From: Pedobacter sp. L105
GTDB taxonomy: Bacteria > Bacteroidota > Bacteroidia > Sphingobacteriales > Sphingobacteriaceae
Direction: 5' to 3'
DNA: 64,000 nucleotides
Assembly: GCF_009765875.1 (NCBI RefSeq)
Contig: NZ_LMUP01000009.1
Span: forward strand, 325,700 to 389,699
The notes under the pieces were generated by a model that was given only the letters and a program-made list of their open reading frames with translations, ran no database searches and was not told the DNA's origin. How positions within the stretch are numbered: position 1 is the stretch's first letter; each line of letters starts with the position of its first letter. The position numbers were made by a program, and so were the translations under genes. Shown here piece after piece: positions 16,960 through 24,416 of the stretch.

Positions 16960-17451
16960 TTATCTTTTACTATAAACGATTAAGGATGCTTTTGCCAACA
17001 AATTTTGATTGATTACAAATCCGACTAATGCCGGGGTAGTGTTTTTATCAACGCCAAGGTGAGTTGTTTTTAAGGCATATACCGTAATTAAATAAGCATG
17101 AGGCTTATCATTCTCAGGCGGATAAGGCCCGTTGTAACCAATTTTCCCAAAATCTGTTAAACTTTGAATAATTCCTTTCGGCAGTAAGGGCTTTTGTACA
17201 CTTCCTGCGTCCTCTATCAATTCATTTAAATTGTTAGGAATATCAAATACTACCCAGTGCCACCAGCCGCTACCAGTTGGTGCATCCAGATCATACATGG
17301 TGACAGCAAAGCTTTTTGTTTCCGGAGGGGCATCATTCCATGCCAGCTGTGGCGATTTATTTTCGCCATTACAACCTAAAGTTTTAGCTAAAAACGTACT
17401 GGTAAACTGACCGCTAAGATCCTGGCTTTTTAATGTAAATGTTTGTGCAGA
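16960..17451 (-). pseudogene. YbhB/YbcL-type PEBP, N-terminus lost by deletion
   Basis: The minus strand encodes a phosphatidylethanolamine-binding-like (Raf-kinase-inhibitor-like) protein: AQTFTLKSQDLSGQFTS, GCNGENKSPQLAW, the pocket DLDAPTGSGWWHWVVFDIP and GPYPPENDKPHAYLITVYALK. The frame is open up to about 17451, where homology stops exactly at the end of the usual secretion signal (AQ). No start codon or signal peptide is present; the upstream sequence belongs to an AraC gene instead. Translation from the internal ATG at 17298 would give only 112 residues without the N-terminal strands. The family's function in bacteria is uncertain. Confidence 0.8.
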
Positions 17452-18256
17452 AGTGTGGATATATGACTGAGCGCGTTACCTTCACCAATAGCGTGCGCTG
17501 CAATATCAAGTTTTCTTTCCCTGATGTACTTGCCTGGTGAAACACCATACTCTTTTTCGAAATCCGGTTTAAATTTTGCAAGACTGCGATTAGAAAGAAA
17601 TGCCAGCTCATTTAATGTCAGCTTGTTTAAGATGTTTTTTTCTACGATTTGTCTCAACATATTGTCTTTGCTGACGCTATCGGGTTTAAATATCTGAACA
17701 AATTCTACAGGGAATTTTTCCAATAATATCAAAAAAAGTTCTTCTAATTTATGCAGCAATAAAGTTGGTTGTACCGGAATCTGTTTTTCAATTAAATGGA
17801 TTAATACATTTATGTATTCTGAAATATATGGTGTCTGATGAAATTTAAGGAAGGTTTCGTTTTCAATTAGCCCATTTCTATTGTTATTTTGTTTCGCAGT
17901 ATGTTTTAATAAAAAATCCTCGGCTAATTTTGGAACAAAAAGATAACCAGGCTACTATATTTTTCAGCATTTAATCTTCTTTCGGCTATAATTGCATTTC
18001 CATTGGGTATGAGAACAGCATCATGTTCGCCAATAAGCGTACATGATGCATCACGGTAAAGCTCCTTTTGTCCGCTAAGTATAAAACTAACTGCATAATG
18101 ATTAAAAGAAATTAGGTTCCTTCCAACAGGTTTGTATTCATTGTAGTAAACGAAAGAAAAATCTGCAGTCTGTAACTGTTTATGTTTCGTTAAGATTTCG
18201 GGAACCTGAATATTTACCATTTGCATTAGACTTTTCAAATTTCCCGGTAAAACCAT
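17430..18256 (-). pseudogene. AraC-family regulator, frameshifted and 3'-truncated
   Basis: The N-terminal sensing domain (18256/18220 down to about 17940: YAVSFILSGQKELYRDASCTLIGEHDAVLIPNG) and the first helix-turn-helix (NELAFLSNRSLAKFKPDFEKEYGVSPGKYIRERKL) are in different frames. They join if one T is added to the T5 run at 17937-17941 on the minus strand, giving LVIFFVPKLAEDFLLKH. The second helix-turn-helix is absent: after GEGNALSHISTLL the sequence passes into the PEBP gene, so a deletion removed the end of this gene and the beginning of the next. It cannot be a working regulator even if the T-run change is a sequencing error. Confidence 0.82.
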
Positions 18257-18309
18257 TTATCATGTTATAAAAAATACTCGAATCTATACAATTCAGCACA
18301 GGATGTTTC

Positions 18310-18535
18310 AAAATTAGTTTTCTTTTATCACTATGATAAGAGTTATTGGAAATGACCTCCTGTTCTTTTTTCCCATAAGATAGGGGGCTTCTATCAGCTC
18401 TTTCTCCTGGGGCCAATGCCGGGGTGGCATATCGAATGTTTTCGAAAATCCGCTTAAACCCAGCGAAGCTTCTTCCTCTGAATTGTCGGATTTGTGATTA
18501 TGTAAAGATATTAAATAGGCGGGGCTAATTGGCAA
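18310..18535 (-). pseudogene. AraC-family regulator, eroded remnant
   Basis: Directly behind the aldo/keto reductase at 18547 the minus strand reads MPISPAYLISL, then SGFSKTFDMPPRHWPQEKEL and IEAPYLMGKKNRRS. The intact regulator at 11026 has FLKTFGAPPRHWLQDKRLNEAKHLIETKHQK in the same place relative to its own reductase. So this is the remains of the duplicate's regulator, with most of the sensing domain deleted and the second helix-turn-helix lost in other frames. Not functional. Confidence 0.7.
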
Positions 18536-18546
18536 GCCCCGGCCTG

Positions 18547-19518
18547 TTAACGTTGCAGATAGGTGCCGCCAAGTAATGAGCCTGAAGCAAAATTTGTGTT
18601 CAGGATATTCATCTCTTCAGAATTAAACTCTATTTCCATTGCCTGTATGTTTTCCGGCAATCGGGATCTGCGGCTCATGCTTACCAATGGGACGATATGA
18701 TCACCCTGTGCATTAACCCAGGCAATTGCCAGTTGGGTAGGTGTGAACCCCTTGTCCTTTGCCATTTCTTTTAATACCTCGACTTTCTCCAGGTTTTTTA
18801 CCAGGTTCTCTCCCTGAAAACGAGGGAACTGATTCTGGTAGGCATTGGCTGGTAATGGCGCTTTCATCTCACCCGTAAGCAATCCTTCGGCAGTATTGGC
18901 AAAGGCTACTACGCCTACACCTAGCTCTTTTGCCGTTGGCAGAAGACCGTTTTCTATTTGACGATCTGCTAATGAATAACCTATTTCCAACGCTGTAACA
19001 GGATGTATGCTATTGGCCTGACGCAGTTGATCGGCAGTGATTTCAGAAACGCCGAGATAGCGCACCTTTCCTTCTTTGATCAGGTCGGCGATAGTTCCGA
19101 TCACATCTTCCAGCGGAACACTGTTGTCCAGTCTGCAGGGCTGATAAAGATCAATGGTATCTATTCCCAAACGAACCAGAGAATAGTTGATGAAGTTTTT
19201 AATAGCGATAGGGCGTAGATCCAGTCCAAGCCGCTGGCCGTTATCCCTCATTGCCCCGAATTTGACACTGATGAAAGCATCGTCCCTCCGGCCTTTAATA
19301 GCTTTGCCTATCAGCAGTTCGTTGTGGCCAGCGCCATAAAAATCACCGGTATTTAAAAAATTTATACCACTATCCAATGCAGACTGAATAGTAGCAATAC
19401 TTTCACTTTCATTGTTTACAGGACCGCCCCAAACCGATGACATGCGCATGCATCCTAATCCGAGTTTAGATACCAGCGGGCCGTTTTTGCCGAGATTTAT
19501 TTTTATCATTGCCGTCAT
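18547..19518 (-). CDS. aldo/keto reductase, variant active site (paralogue of 10054)
   Basis: A 323-residue protein highly similar along its length to the reductase at 10054 (shared GLGCMRMSSxWGGP, NFLNTGDFYGAGHNE, ISVKFGA, PLVSMSRRSRLPENI). It keeps the catalytic Tyr and Lys, but the Asp is Asn and the His is Cys (LYQPCRLD). The start may be 19518 or the ATG at 19509 (MIKINLG), which aligns best with the paralogue. The promoter layout is duplicated too (19538-19604), while the downstream AraC gene has decayed, so this copy may now be controlled in trans by the regulator at 11026. Confidence 0.9.
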   Translation of the reverse strand: MTAMIKINLGKNGPLVSKLGLGCMRMSSVWGGPVNNESESIATIQSALDSGINFLNTGDFYGAGHNELLIGKAIKGRRDDAFISVKFGAMRDNGQRLGLDLRPIAIKNFINYSLVRLGIDTIDLYQPCRLDNSVPLEDVIGTIADLIKEGKVRYLGVSEITADQLRQANSIHPVTALEIGYSLADRQIENGLLPTAKELGVGVVAFANTAEGLLTGEMKAPLPANAYQNQFPRFQGENLVKNLEKVEVLKEMAKDKGFTPTQLAIAWVNAQGDHIVPLVSMSRRSRLPENIQAMEIEFNSEEMNILNTNFASGSLLGGTYLQR

Positions 19519-19537
19519 TTTTATATAAGTAACGGTA

Positions 19538-19604
19538 CAAAGATGAATATTATATGCAGCGGGAGCTTTCTCTGGTGGCTCAATTTATATATCTGTACGG
19601 CTCA
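19538..19604 (-). promoter_or_regulatory. AraC-type operator and promoter, duplicate of 9983-10049
   Basis: On the minus strand TGAGCCGTACAG (604-593 side) and TGAGCC (582-577 side of 19,5xx) start 22 bp apart, and 31 bp later comes the -7-like box CATCTTTG (19545-19538). Spacing is identical to the copy before 10054. The rest of the gap up to 19784 shows nothing clear. Confidence 0.62.
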
Positions 19605-19784
19605 ACATACATTTATCGCTGAGAATCTCATGCATCTGAATTTTAACGATTGCACTCAGGAATAACTTCCGTTTAATTGTGTTTCCTGCCAAACCTTTTA
19701 CTATTATCGAATCAAATTGGATTTAATGTGACTGGGGAAGATATAGCTAAAAAATCAATCATACTATTTTAAAGATATTGGATG

Positions 19785-20696
19785 TCAATTAAATGTAGCC
19801 CTGAATTCCAATGGCGAAAAATTGGTTTTGCTTTTAAATAATTTGCTGAAAGAGGGTGGATGTTCAAAACCCAATTCATAAGCGATTTCGCTAATCGAAA
19901 GATCCGTGCCGGATAATTTTTCTTTTGCTTTCTCGATAAGCTTGCCATGAATATGCTGCTGCGTATTCTGACCGGTCAAAGATTTTAGCAATGCGCTTAA
20001 ATAGCCCGGTGATAGGTTTAAAAGTTCTGCAATAAATTGTACCGTTGGCAATCCCTTTTTGTTCAGGTCATTGCTATTAAAATATCCCGCAAGTATATCT
20101 TCCACTCGATTAAGGATCTGATGGCTGCTTATTTTTCTGGTCAAAAACTGTCGGTTGTAAAACCGGTCGCAATACTGCAGCAACAGTTCAATTTGCGCAA
20201 CGATCAAACCCTGACTGAATTTATCAATGTTGGCGTGATATTCCTGTTTTATCAGCTGAACAATACCCGCAATGGTTGCATCCTCCTTCTCTGAGAGAAA
20301 GAGGGCTTCATTTACAGAATAGTTAAAGAATTCATATTGTTTTATAGTTTTTGCCAGCGATGAATTCCAAAGCAGATCGGGATGTACCAGCAACATCCAT
20401 CCCGAACTTCTAAAATTTTGATCAGCATCAAATGAAAATACCTGTTTTGGAGAAATAAAAAACATAACGCCCTCATCAAAATCATAACGCTGCTGACCAT
20501 AGGAATACTTGATTGTACCCTCTAAATTTCTTTTCAGCGAAATAATATAAAAATCAAAGATTACGCTTATCCTGCTATTGCCGACCGGTGGTTTAAACTC
20601 ATCCAGGCTGATCACGCTTACCTGCGGATGCTCGGGGCTGGCAATCCCCAAAGCCTTGTGATATTCACTAATGGTTTTGATCTGAAATGGCTGCAT
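19785..20696 (-). CDS. AraC-family regulator
   Basis: A regulator of about 303 residues. The ATG at 20696 (MQPFQIKTISEYHKALG) is preferred: it matches the N-terminus of the relative at 3058 and does not overlap the upstream gene, which ends at 20716. It has the sensing-domain motif YDFDEGVMFFISPKQVFSF, the conserved LLLQYCDRFYNRQFLTRK, and two helix-turn-helix motifs (FIAELLNLSPGYLSALLKSLTG and SISEIAYELGFEHPPSFSKLFKSKTNFSPLEFR). It lies 19 bp behind the NmrA-like gene on the same strand, so the two form an operon and it probably regulates that operon. Confidence 0.92.
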   Translation of the reverse strand: MQPFQIKTISEYHKALGIASPEHPQVSVISLDEFKPPVGNSRISVIFDFYIISLKRNLEGTIKYSYGQQRYDFDEGVMFFISPKQVFSFDADQNFRSSGWMLLVHPDLLWNSSLAKTIKQYEFFNYSVNEALFLSEKEDATIAGIVQLIKQEYHANIDKFSQGLIVAQIELLLQYCDRFYNRQFLTRKISSHQILNRVEDILAGYFNSNDLNKKGLPTVQFIAELLNLSPGYLSALLKSLTGQNTQQHIHGKLIEKAKEKLSGTDLSISEIAYELGFEHPPSFSKLFKSKTNFSPLEFRATFN

Positions 20697-20715
20697 ATTT
20701 TTCTGAAGAAATGAT

Positions 20716-21696
20716 CTATTTGGAATGATAAACGTTTGCGAATTCCTTTGCAAAATCTTTTATTTTCACTTTGCCTAAAGCTGGTTTATTTTTATAATAA
20801 TCTTCAAATAGTATGCCGCCGTTACGCATGCTCGCATTCATTTCTACAATATCATTTGCAAGGCCCAGCGGCATTTTAAACTTAATTAATGCATCCAGCA
20901 TTTGTTTATCGCTGGTAGTTACCCATTTCAAATATGGTTTACCTATAGCCACTCCAATAGTAGTTGCAATCTGACTGCAGGTCAGTTCTTCACTTGCTGC
21001 ATAACGCACTTTGCGCATGGTTAAAGGACTGGTTAATTCTTCTGAGATTGCAGATGCGATATCGATGGGCGAAACCCAGGGCATTTTATCTTCGGCTCCA
21101 TAGTTAGATATGATAAGGCCTTTTTTTCCTTGCAGTAAACCCATTAAACCATAATACCGAAGGGTCATAAACAGGCCTATAAAACCTTTCAGAAAACCTT
21201 CTCCTTTAACAATATCCATAAACTGGTATAGATTATAATAAAACCCTACAGGTCGCATAAAGGTAACACTTACCTCGTCAGGTAATTGGTTTAAAACCGC
21301 TTCTGCAATAAAATGAAAGGCCAGCAATCCGTTTCCCTTATCCGTATGTGCTCCGATACTGCTGAGGTGAACTACTTTTTTCACCCCTGACTGCCGAATG
21401 GCCGCAACATAATTAGTTGTAAGTCTGCGGGCTTCTTCCCTTGCATCAAGATTTGGGTTTTCTTCAAATTTAAACGGTGGCAGCATGGTATAAACCGCAT
21501 CGGCACCGGTAAATGTTTTCGATAAAAAACTGACATCTTCAATTGAGCCAATTGCTGCTGTTGCGCCAATGGTCTCAATATCCTTTTGTTTAGCGGGGTT
21601 ACTGCTGATCACCGTTACTGAATGGCCCTTTTGTATTAAGTCGTTGGCAAGTGGCTTGCTGATATGTCCCAGAGATCCTGTTATAATATATTTCAT
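20716..21696 (-). CDS. NmrA-like NAD(P)-binding protein (atypical SDR)
   Basis: A protein of about 326 residues with the Rossmann start MKYIITGSLGHISKPLANDLIQKGHSVTVISSNP (GxxGxxG-like) and a sequence typical of the NmrA/NAD(P)H:quinone-oxidoreductase-like SDRs (GADAVYTMLPP, VVHLSSIGAHTDKGNG). The ATG at 21696 fits family length; an upstream frame to 21771 has no homology. Members bind NAD(P) and serve as redox sensors or quinone reductases. It is the first gene of an operon with the AraC regulator behind it. Confidence 0.88.
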   Translation of the reverse strand: MKYIITGSLGHISKPLANDLIQKGHSVTVISSNPAKQKDIETIGATAAIGSIEDVSFLSKTFTGADAVYTMLPPFKFEENPNLDAREEARRLTTNYVAAIRQSGVKKVVHLSSIGAHTDKGNGLLAFHFIAEAVLNQLPDEVSVTFMRPVGFYYNLYQFMDIVKGEGFLKGFIGLFMTLRYYGLMGLLQGKKGLIISNYGAEDKMPWVSPIDIASAISEELTSPLTMRKVRYAASEELTCSQIATTIGVAIGKPYLKWVTTSDKQMLDALIKFKMPLGLANDIVEMNASMRNGGILFEDYYKNKPALGKVKIKDFAKEFANVYHSK

Positions 21697-21779
21697 TGTT
21701 CGTTTCTTTTTAACAAATCTCCCTATCGCATGCGAGACGAACGTAGCCAAATCAGTGATTGTCATAGCCATTTCGATGA

Positions 21780-21926
21780 AGTCAGCCTATAAACAAACCA
21801 CTAAAAGTTATCTGGGTGCTGTTTGATCTGGTTGCCATTGTTGTGCTGATCAGCGGGATATATCTGTGGCTGGTTGCCGTTAACCGATTTAATTTCAAGC
21901 TTCTAAAATCTGTAATAAAACCATAA
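21780..21926 (+). pseudogene. PepSY-associated membrane protein, C-terminal fragment
   Basis: After a TGA at 21777 the plus strand reads PLKVIWVLFDLVAIVVLISGIYLWLVAVNRF and stops at 21924-21926. WVLFDLVAIVVLISGIYLWL is the last transmembrane helix of PepSY-TM proteins, which sit in the inner membrane beside siderophore receptors. Only about 48 residues remain and there is no start, so it is a relic. It lies in the gap between NmrA and ygiD. Confidence 0.6.
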
Positions 21927-21976
21927 ATTGAATCTTTCCTAAGCCATTCCGAAATGGGGGTTAACAGTGATGAGCG

Positions 21977-22046
21977 TAAGAAATGAACTTAACTTGTGTT
22001 AAGTTCATTTCTTATCCTGTGTTAGGAAAAGCCATGATGCTTTTCC
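21977..22046. repeat. two tandem hairpins upstream of ygiD
   Basis: Arms 21977-21993 and 21998-22014 are perfectly complementary over 17 bp around TTGT (arm TAAGAAATGAACTTAAC). Eleven nt later GGAAAAGC (22025-22032) pairs with GCTTTTCC (22039-22046) over 8 bp. The ygiD start codon follows 14 nt after the second hairpin, so they may form an mRNA leader structure, or the first may be an operator. Confidence 0.65.
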
Positions 22047-22060
22047 AGAATTTTGCTTGT

Positions 22061-22885
22061 ATGAATATGCAGCTACAGGATTTGCACCATATTGCCAGCC
22101 AATTTAAATCAAGGGCTAATTTATCCCCCGTACTTTTTATTGGTCATGGTAATCCAATGAATGCAGTTTGGGACAATGACTTTACCCGTATGCTTGCTGC
22201 ATTGGGCAGGCGAATTGAAAAACCTAATGCTGTGTTAGTGATATCGGCACACTGGGAAACGGTGGGCACCTACGTAAGTGTAAGTCAAAATCCACGTACA
22301 ATTCATGATTTTGGTGGTTTCCCCGATGAGCTATACGAATTTAATTATCCGTCGGCCGGACACCCCGGGCTCGCCAGATCATTGATAGAAATGGTTAGCC
22401 TTACCGATGTAAAGGAAGATAAACAAATGGGTTTGGATCATGGTGCCTGGACGGTACTTAAATATATCTGGCCGGATGGGAGTGTACCTGTTTTTGAGAT
22501 GAGCATGGATTATACCAAAACACCTTTATTTCATTTTCAACTGGCGGGGCAGCTGAAAGAACTGCGAAAAAAAGGAGTTTTAATTCTTTGCAGCGGGAAT
22601 ATTGTACATAACGTGAGCATGATGAATTTTAAAGATATCGATGCAAAACCTTATGACTGGAACCTGGAGTTTGATGCCAATGTTAAAAAGCAGATTGATG
22701 GGCGTGATATAAATGCGCTGATCAATTATACTGGTGAGGGTGCCAGACTGGCGGTGCCAACCAATGAGCATTATCTTCCCCTGATCTATTCAATGGGAAT
22801 GTTATACGGCGACGAACCTATCAGTCATATTTATGAGGGTTATCAATTTGCAAGCCTGAGTATGCGCTCCGTTCAGATTGGATGA
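22061..22885 (+). CDS. ygiD: 4,5-DOPA dioxygenase extradiol-like protein
   Basis: A protein of about 274 residues of the extradiol ring-cleavage dioxygenase class III B fold (LigB). It has the metal-binding and active-site motifs LFIGHGNPMNAV, ISAHWET, LDHGAWTVLKYIWPD and LILCSGNIVHNV. In E. coli YgiD cleaves L-DOPA at the 4,5 position with a bound metal. An earlier start at 21983 lies inside the 17-bp hairpin and has no homology; the ATG at 22061 fits the family. An esterase follows 12 bp downstream, so the two are likely cotranscribed. Confidence 0.9.
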   Translation: MNMQLQDLHHIASQFKSRANLSPVLFIGHGNPMNAVWDNDFTRMLAALGRRIEKPNAVLVISAHWETVGTYVSVSQNPRTIHDFGGFPDELYEFNYPSAGHPGLARSLIEMVSLTDVKEDKQMGLDHGAWTVLKYIWPDGSVPVFEMSMDYTKTPLFHFQLAGQLKELRKKGVLILCSGNIVHNVSMMNFKDIDAKPYDWNLEFDANVKKQIDGRDINALINYTGEGARLAVPTNEHYLPLIYSMGMLYGDEPISHIYEGYQFASLSMRSVQIG

Positions 22886-22897
22886 AATTTAGAGATT

Positions 22898-23572
22898 ATG
22901 GAACATAAAATAGAAACACTAAAAGGAGAAGAGCTGATGCTCAGCTATAAAATATATGAGCCTGCAAAAACAGCTCAAAAGCATGGATTAATATTGTTGT
23001 TACATGGTATAGGCAGCAATGAGGATGATCTCTTTCAACTGAAAGATAGCTTGCCGGAAGGATACATTATCGTATCGGCAAGGGCACCTTACATGTTATC
23101 TCCGGGAAGGTATACCTGGTTTGAACTTGCTCATCATTTGGGTAAACCCCTTATCAATGCCGAGCAGGCCGAAAAAAGTAGATTGGTGTTAAATACCTTC
23201 ATTTCTCAGTTGATTGAGCGTTATTCTATCGATCAAAATAATGTGTACGTGGGCGGTTTTAGTCAGGGAGGTATTATGTCATACAGTGTAGGTCTAACCT
23301 TTCCGCAGAAACTAACTGGAATATTCATCCTCAGTAGTCGCCTCTTACCGGAAGTTAAACCATTGATCAAAGCTGGCCCGCTGCTTCAGAAACTAAGGAT
23401 ATTCATTGCACACGGAACCAGGGATACTATACTGCCACTACACTATGCGCATGAAGCGAGTGCATATCTGCGCGAAATGTTGCCCTTGATGGAGTATCAT
23501 GAGTATGACATGGAACATCGTACCGGTAAGGAAGAAGTGGCAGATCTGAAATCCTGGATCGAGAAAAAATAA
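22898..23572 (+). CDS. carboxylesterase / phospholipase-type alpha/beta hydrolase
   Basis: A 224-residue serine hydrolase of the Abhydrolase_2 group. The oxyanion segment LLLHGIGSNEDDLFQL, the nucleophile elbow GGFSQGG (Ser), the acid in HGTRDTILP and a C-terminal His in MEHRTGKEE can be seen. Relatives are short-chain esterases in the cytoplasm. It is cotranscribed with ygiD (12-bp gap), a pair often seen in this group, possibly hydrolysing an ester of a catechol-like compound; that link is inference. A terminator follows at 23611-23643. Confidence 0.88.
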   Translation: MEHKIETLKGEELMLSYKIYEPAKTAQKHGLILLLHGIGSNEDDLFQLKDSLPEGYIIVSARAPYMLSPGRYTWFELAHHLGKPLINAEQAEKSRLVLNTFISQLIERYSIDQNNVYVGGFSQGGIMSYSVGLTFPQKLTGIFILSSRLLPEVKPLIKAGPLLQKLRIFIAHGTRDTILPLHYAHEASAYLREMLPLMEYHEYDMEHRTGKEEVADLKSWIEKK

Positions 23573-23610
23573 CATTACCAAATTCCATTATCACGACTTT
23601 CTGATAAATG

Positions 23611-23643
23611 GCCGCTGTAGCTTGTAAACTGCAGCGGCTTTTA
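23611..23643 (+). terminator. Rho-independent terminator after the esterase
   Basis: GCCGCTGTAG (23611-23620) pairs with CTGCAGCGGC (23629-23638) with one G-U pair and an 8-nt loop, followed by TTTTATTTG. Confidence 0.8.
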
Positions 23644-23774
23644 TTTGTCGCGTGTCAACGGCAGGTTTTTTGTCCAGCTCAATTATAATTAATAGATTGT
23701 TTTTTTTCTCCTATACATGAAAACCTTCTCCATGAAAATCTAAATACCTTTCGCAAGGTCATATTTCCTGCTAA

Positions 23775-24413
23775 TCAGATTTTTACATTTTCCATTCCAT
23801 ATTGCTTTAGCACATCCGCAGGTACTCCAGTCCATCTATTGGGTGCGTTGCCTGCGTAGCCAATGTCTTTTGTGCCCATTTCACTGCTCCAGAAACCAGA
23901 GGAGGTCAGATCACGCATGCGGTTAAAGAAAGCTACTCCCTGCGCCATCTCCGGTTTTGCTTTTGCCGGATAAGCAATCTCGTCAAGCATTTCTATTTGT
24001 TGCGCAGGTTCACATTTGATAAATGGGTTATTAAATCGGTTGAGGCATTGCAGGTCCAGCCATTTCAAACCACCGCGCATGGGCAATTGATGTGCAGGGA
24101 TATCCTTCACAATGAACTCAATAAATTCTGGAACTTTAGCATCTGATGCACTACCGGAGTGTTTATCCTTTGGAATAATGAGATCTGCAAGCATGGTGAT
24201 GGTAGCCATTTCATGGACATCAAAATACTTATCCTGCAATAGTTTATTCTCACGCTCAACTTCTTCCGGCATACGACCGGGAACGGCTTTTGTGGCCGCG
24301 GTCTCAGCTGTTGGTACTTTTTTGTCGTCGCTCAGGTTACAGCCAACGCCAACCAGCAATCCGGTTGTTATGGTTCCTATACCTATGGCTTTAAGGGATT
24401 CGCGTCTGTTCAT
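23775..24413 (-). CDS. gluconate 2-dehydrogenase subunit 3 family protein
   Basis: A 212-residue small subunit of a GMC flavoprotein dehydrogenase. It begins MNRRESLKAIGIGTITTGLLVGVGC, a twin-arginine signal with a possible lipobox Cys (residue 25), then the conserved core FDVHEMATITMLADLIIPKDKHSGSASDAKVPEFIEFIVKD. The subunit has no cofactor of its own; it carries the folded catalytic subunit, which lacks a signal, through the Tat pathway. It starts 3 bp behind that catalytic subunit (24417-26153), so they form one operon. A second pair of the same kind is at 57691-59949. Confidence 0.9.
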   Translation of the reverse strand: MNRRESLKAIGIGTITTGLLVGVGCNLSDDKKVPTAETAATKAVPGRMPEEVERENKLLQDKYFDVHEMATITMLADLIIPKDKHSGSASDAKVPEFIEFIVKDIPAHQLPMRGGLKWLDLQCLNRFNNPFIKCEPAQQIEMLDEIAYPAKAKPEMAQGVAFFNRMRDLTSSGFWSSEMGTKDIGYAGNAPNRWTGVPADVLKQYGMENVKI

Positions 24414-24416
24414 GAT

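Noticed and set aside
21983..22060. Upstream start of ygiD at 21983
   Set aside because: The extra residues fall inside the 17-bp hairpin and have no family similarity; 22061 fits.
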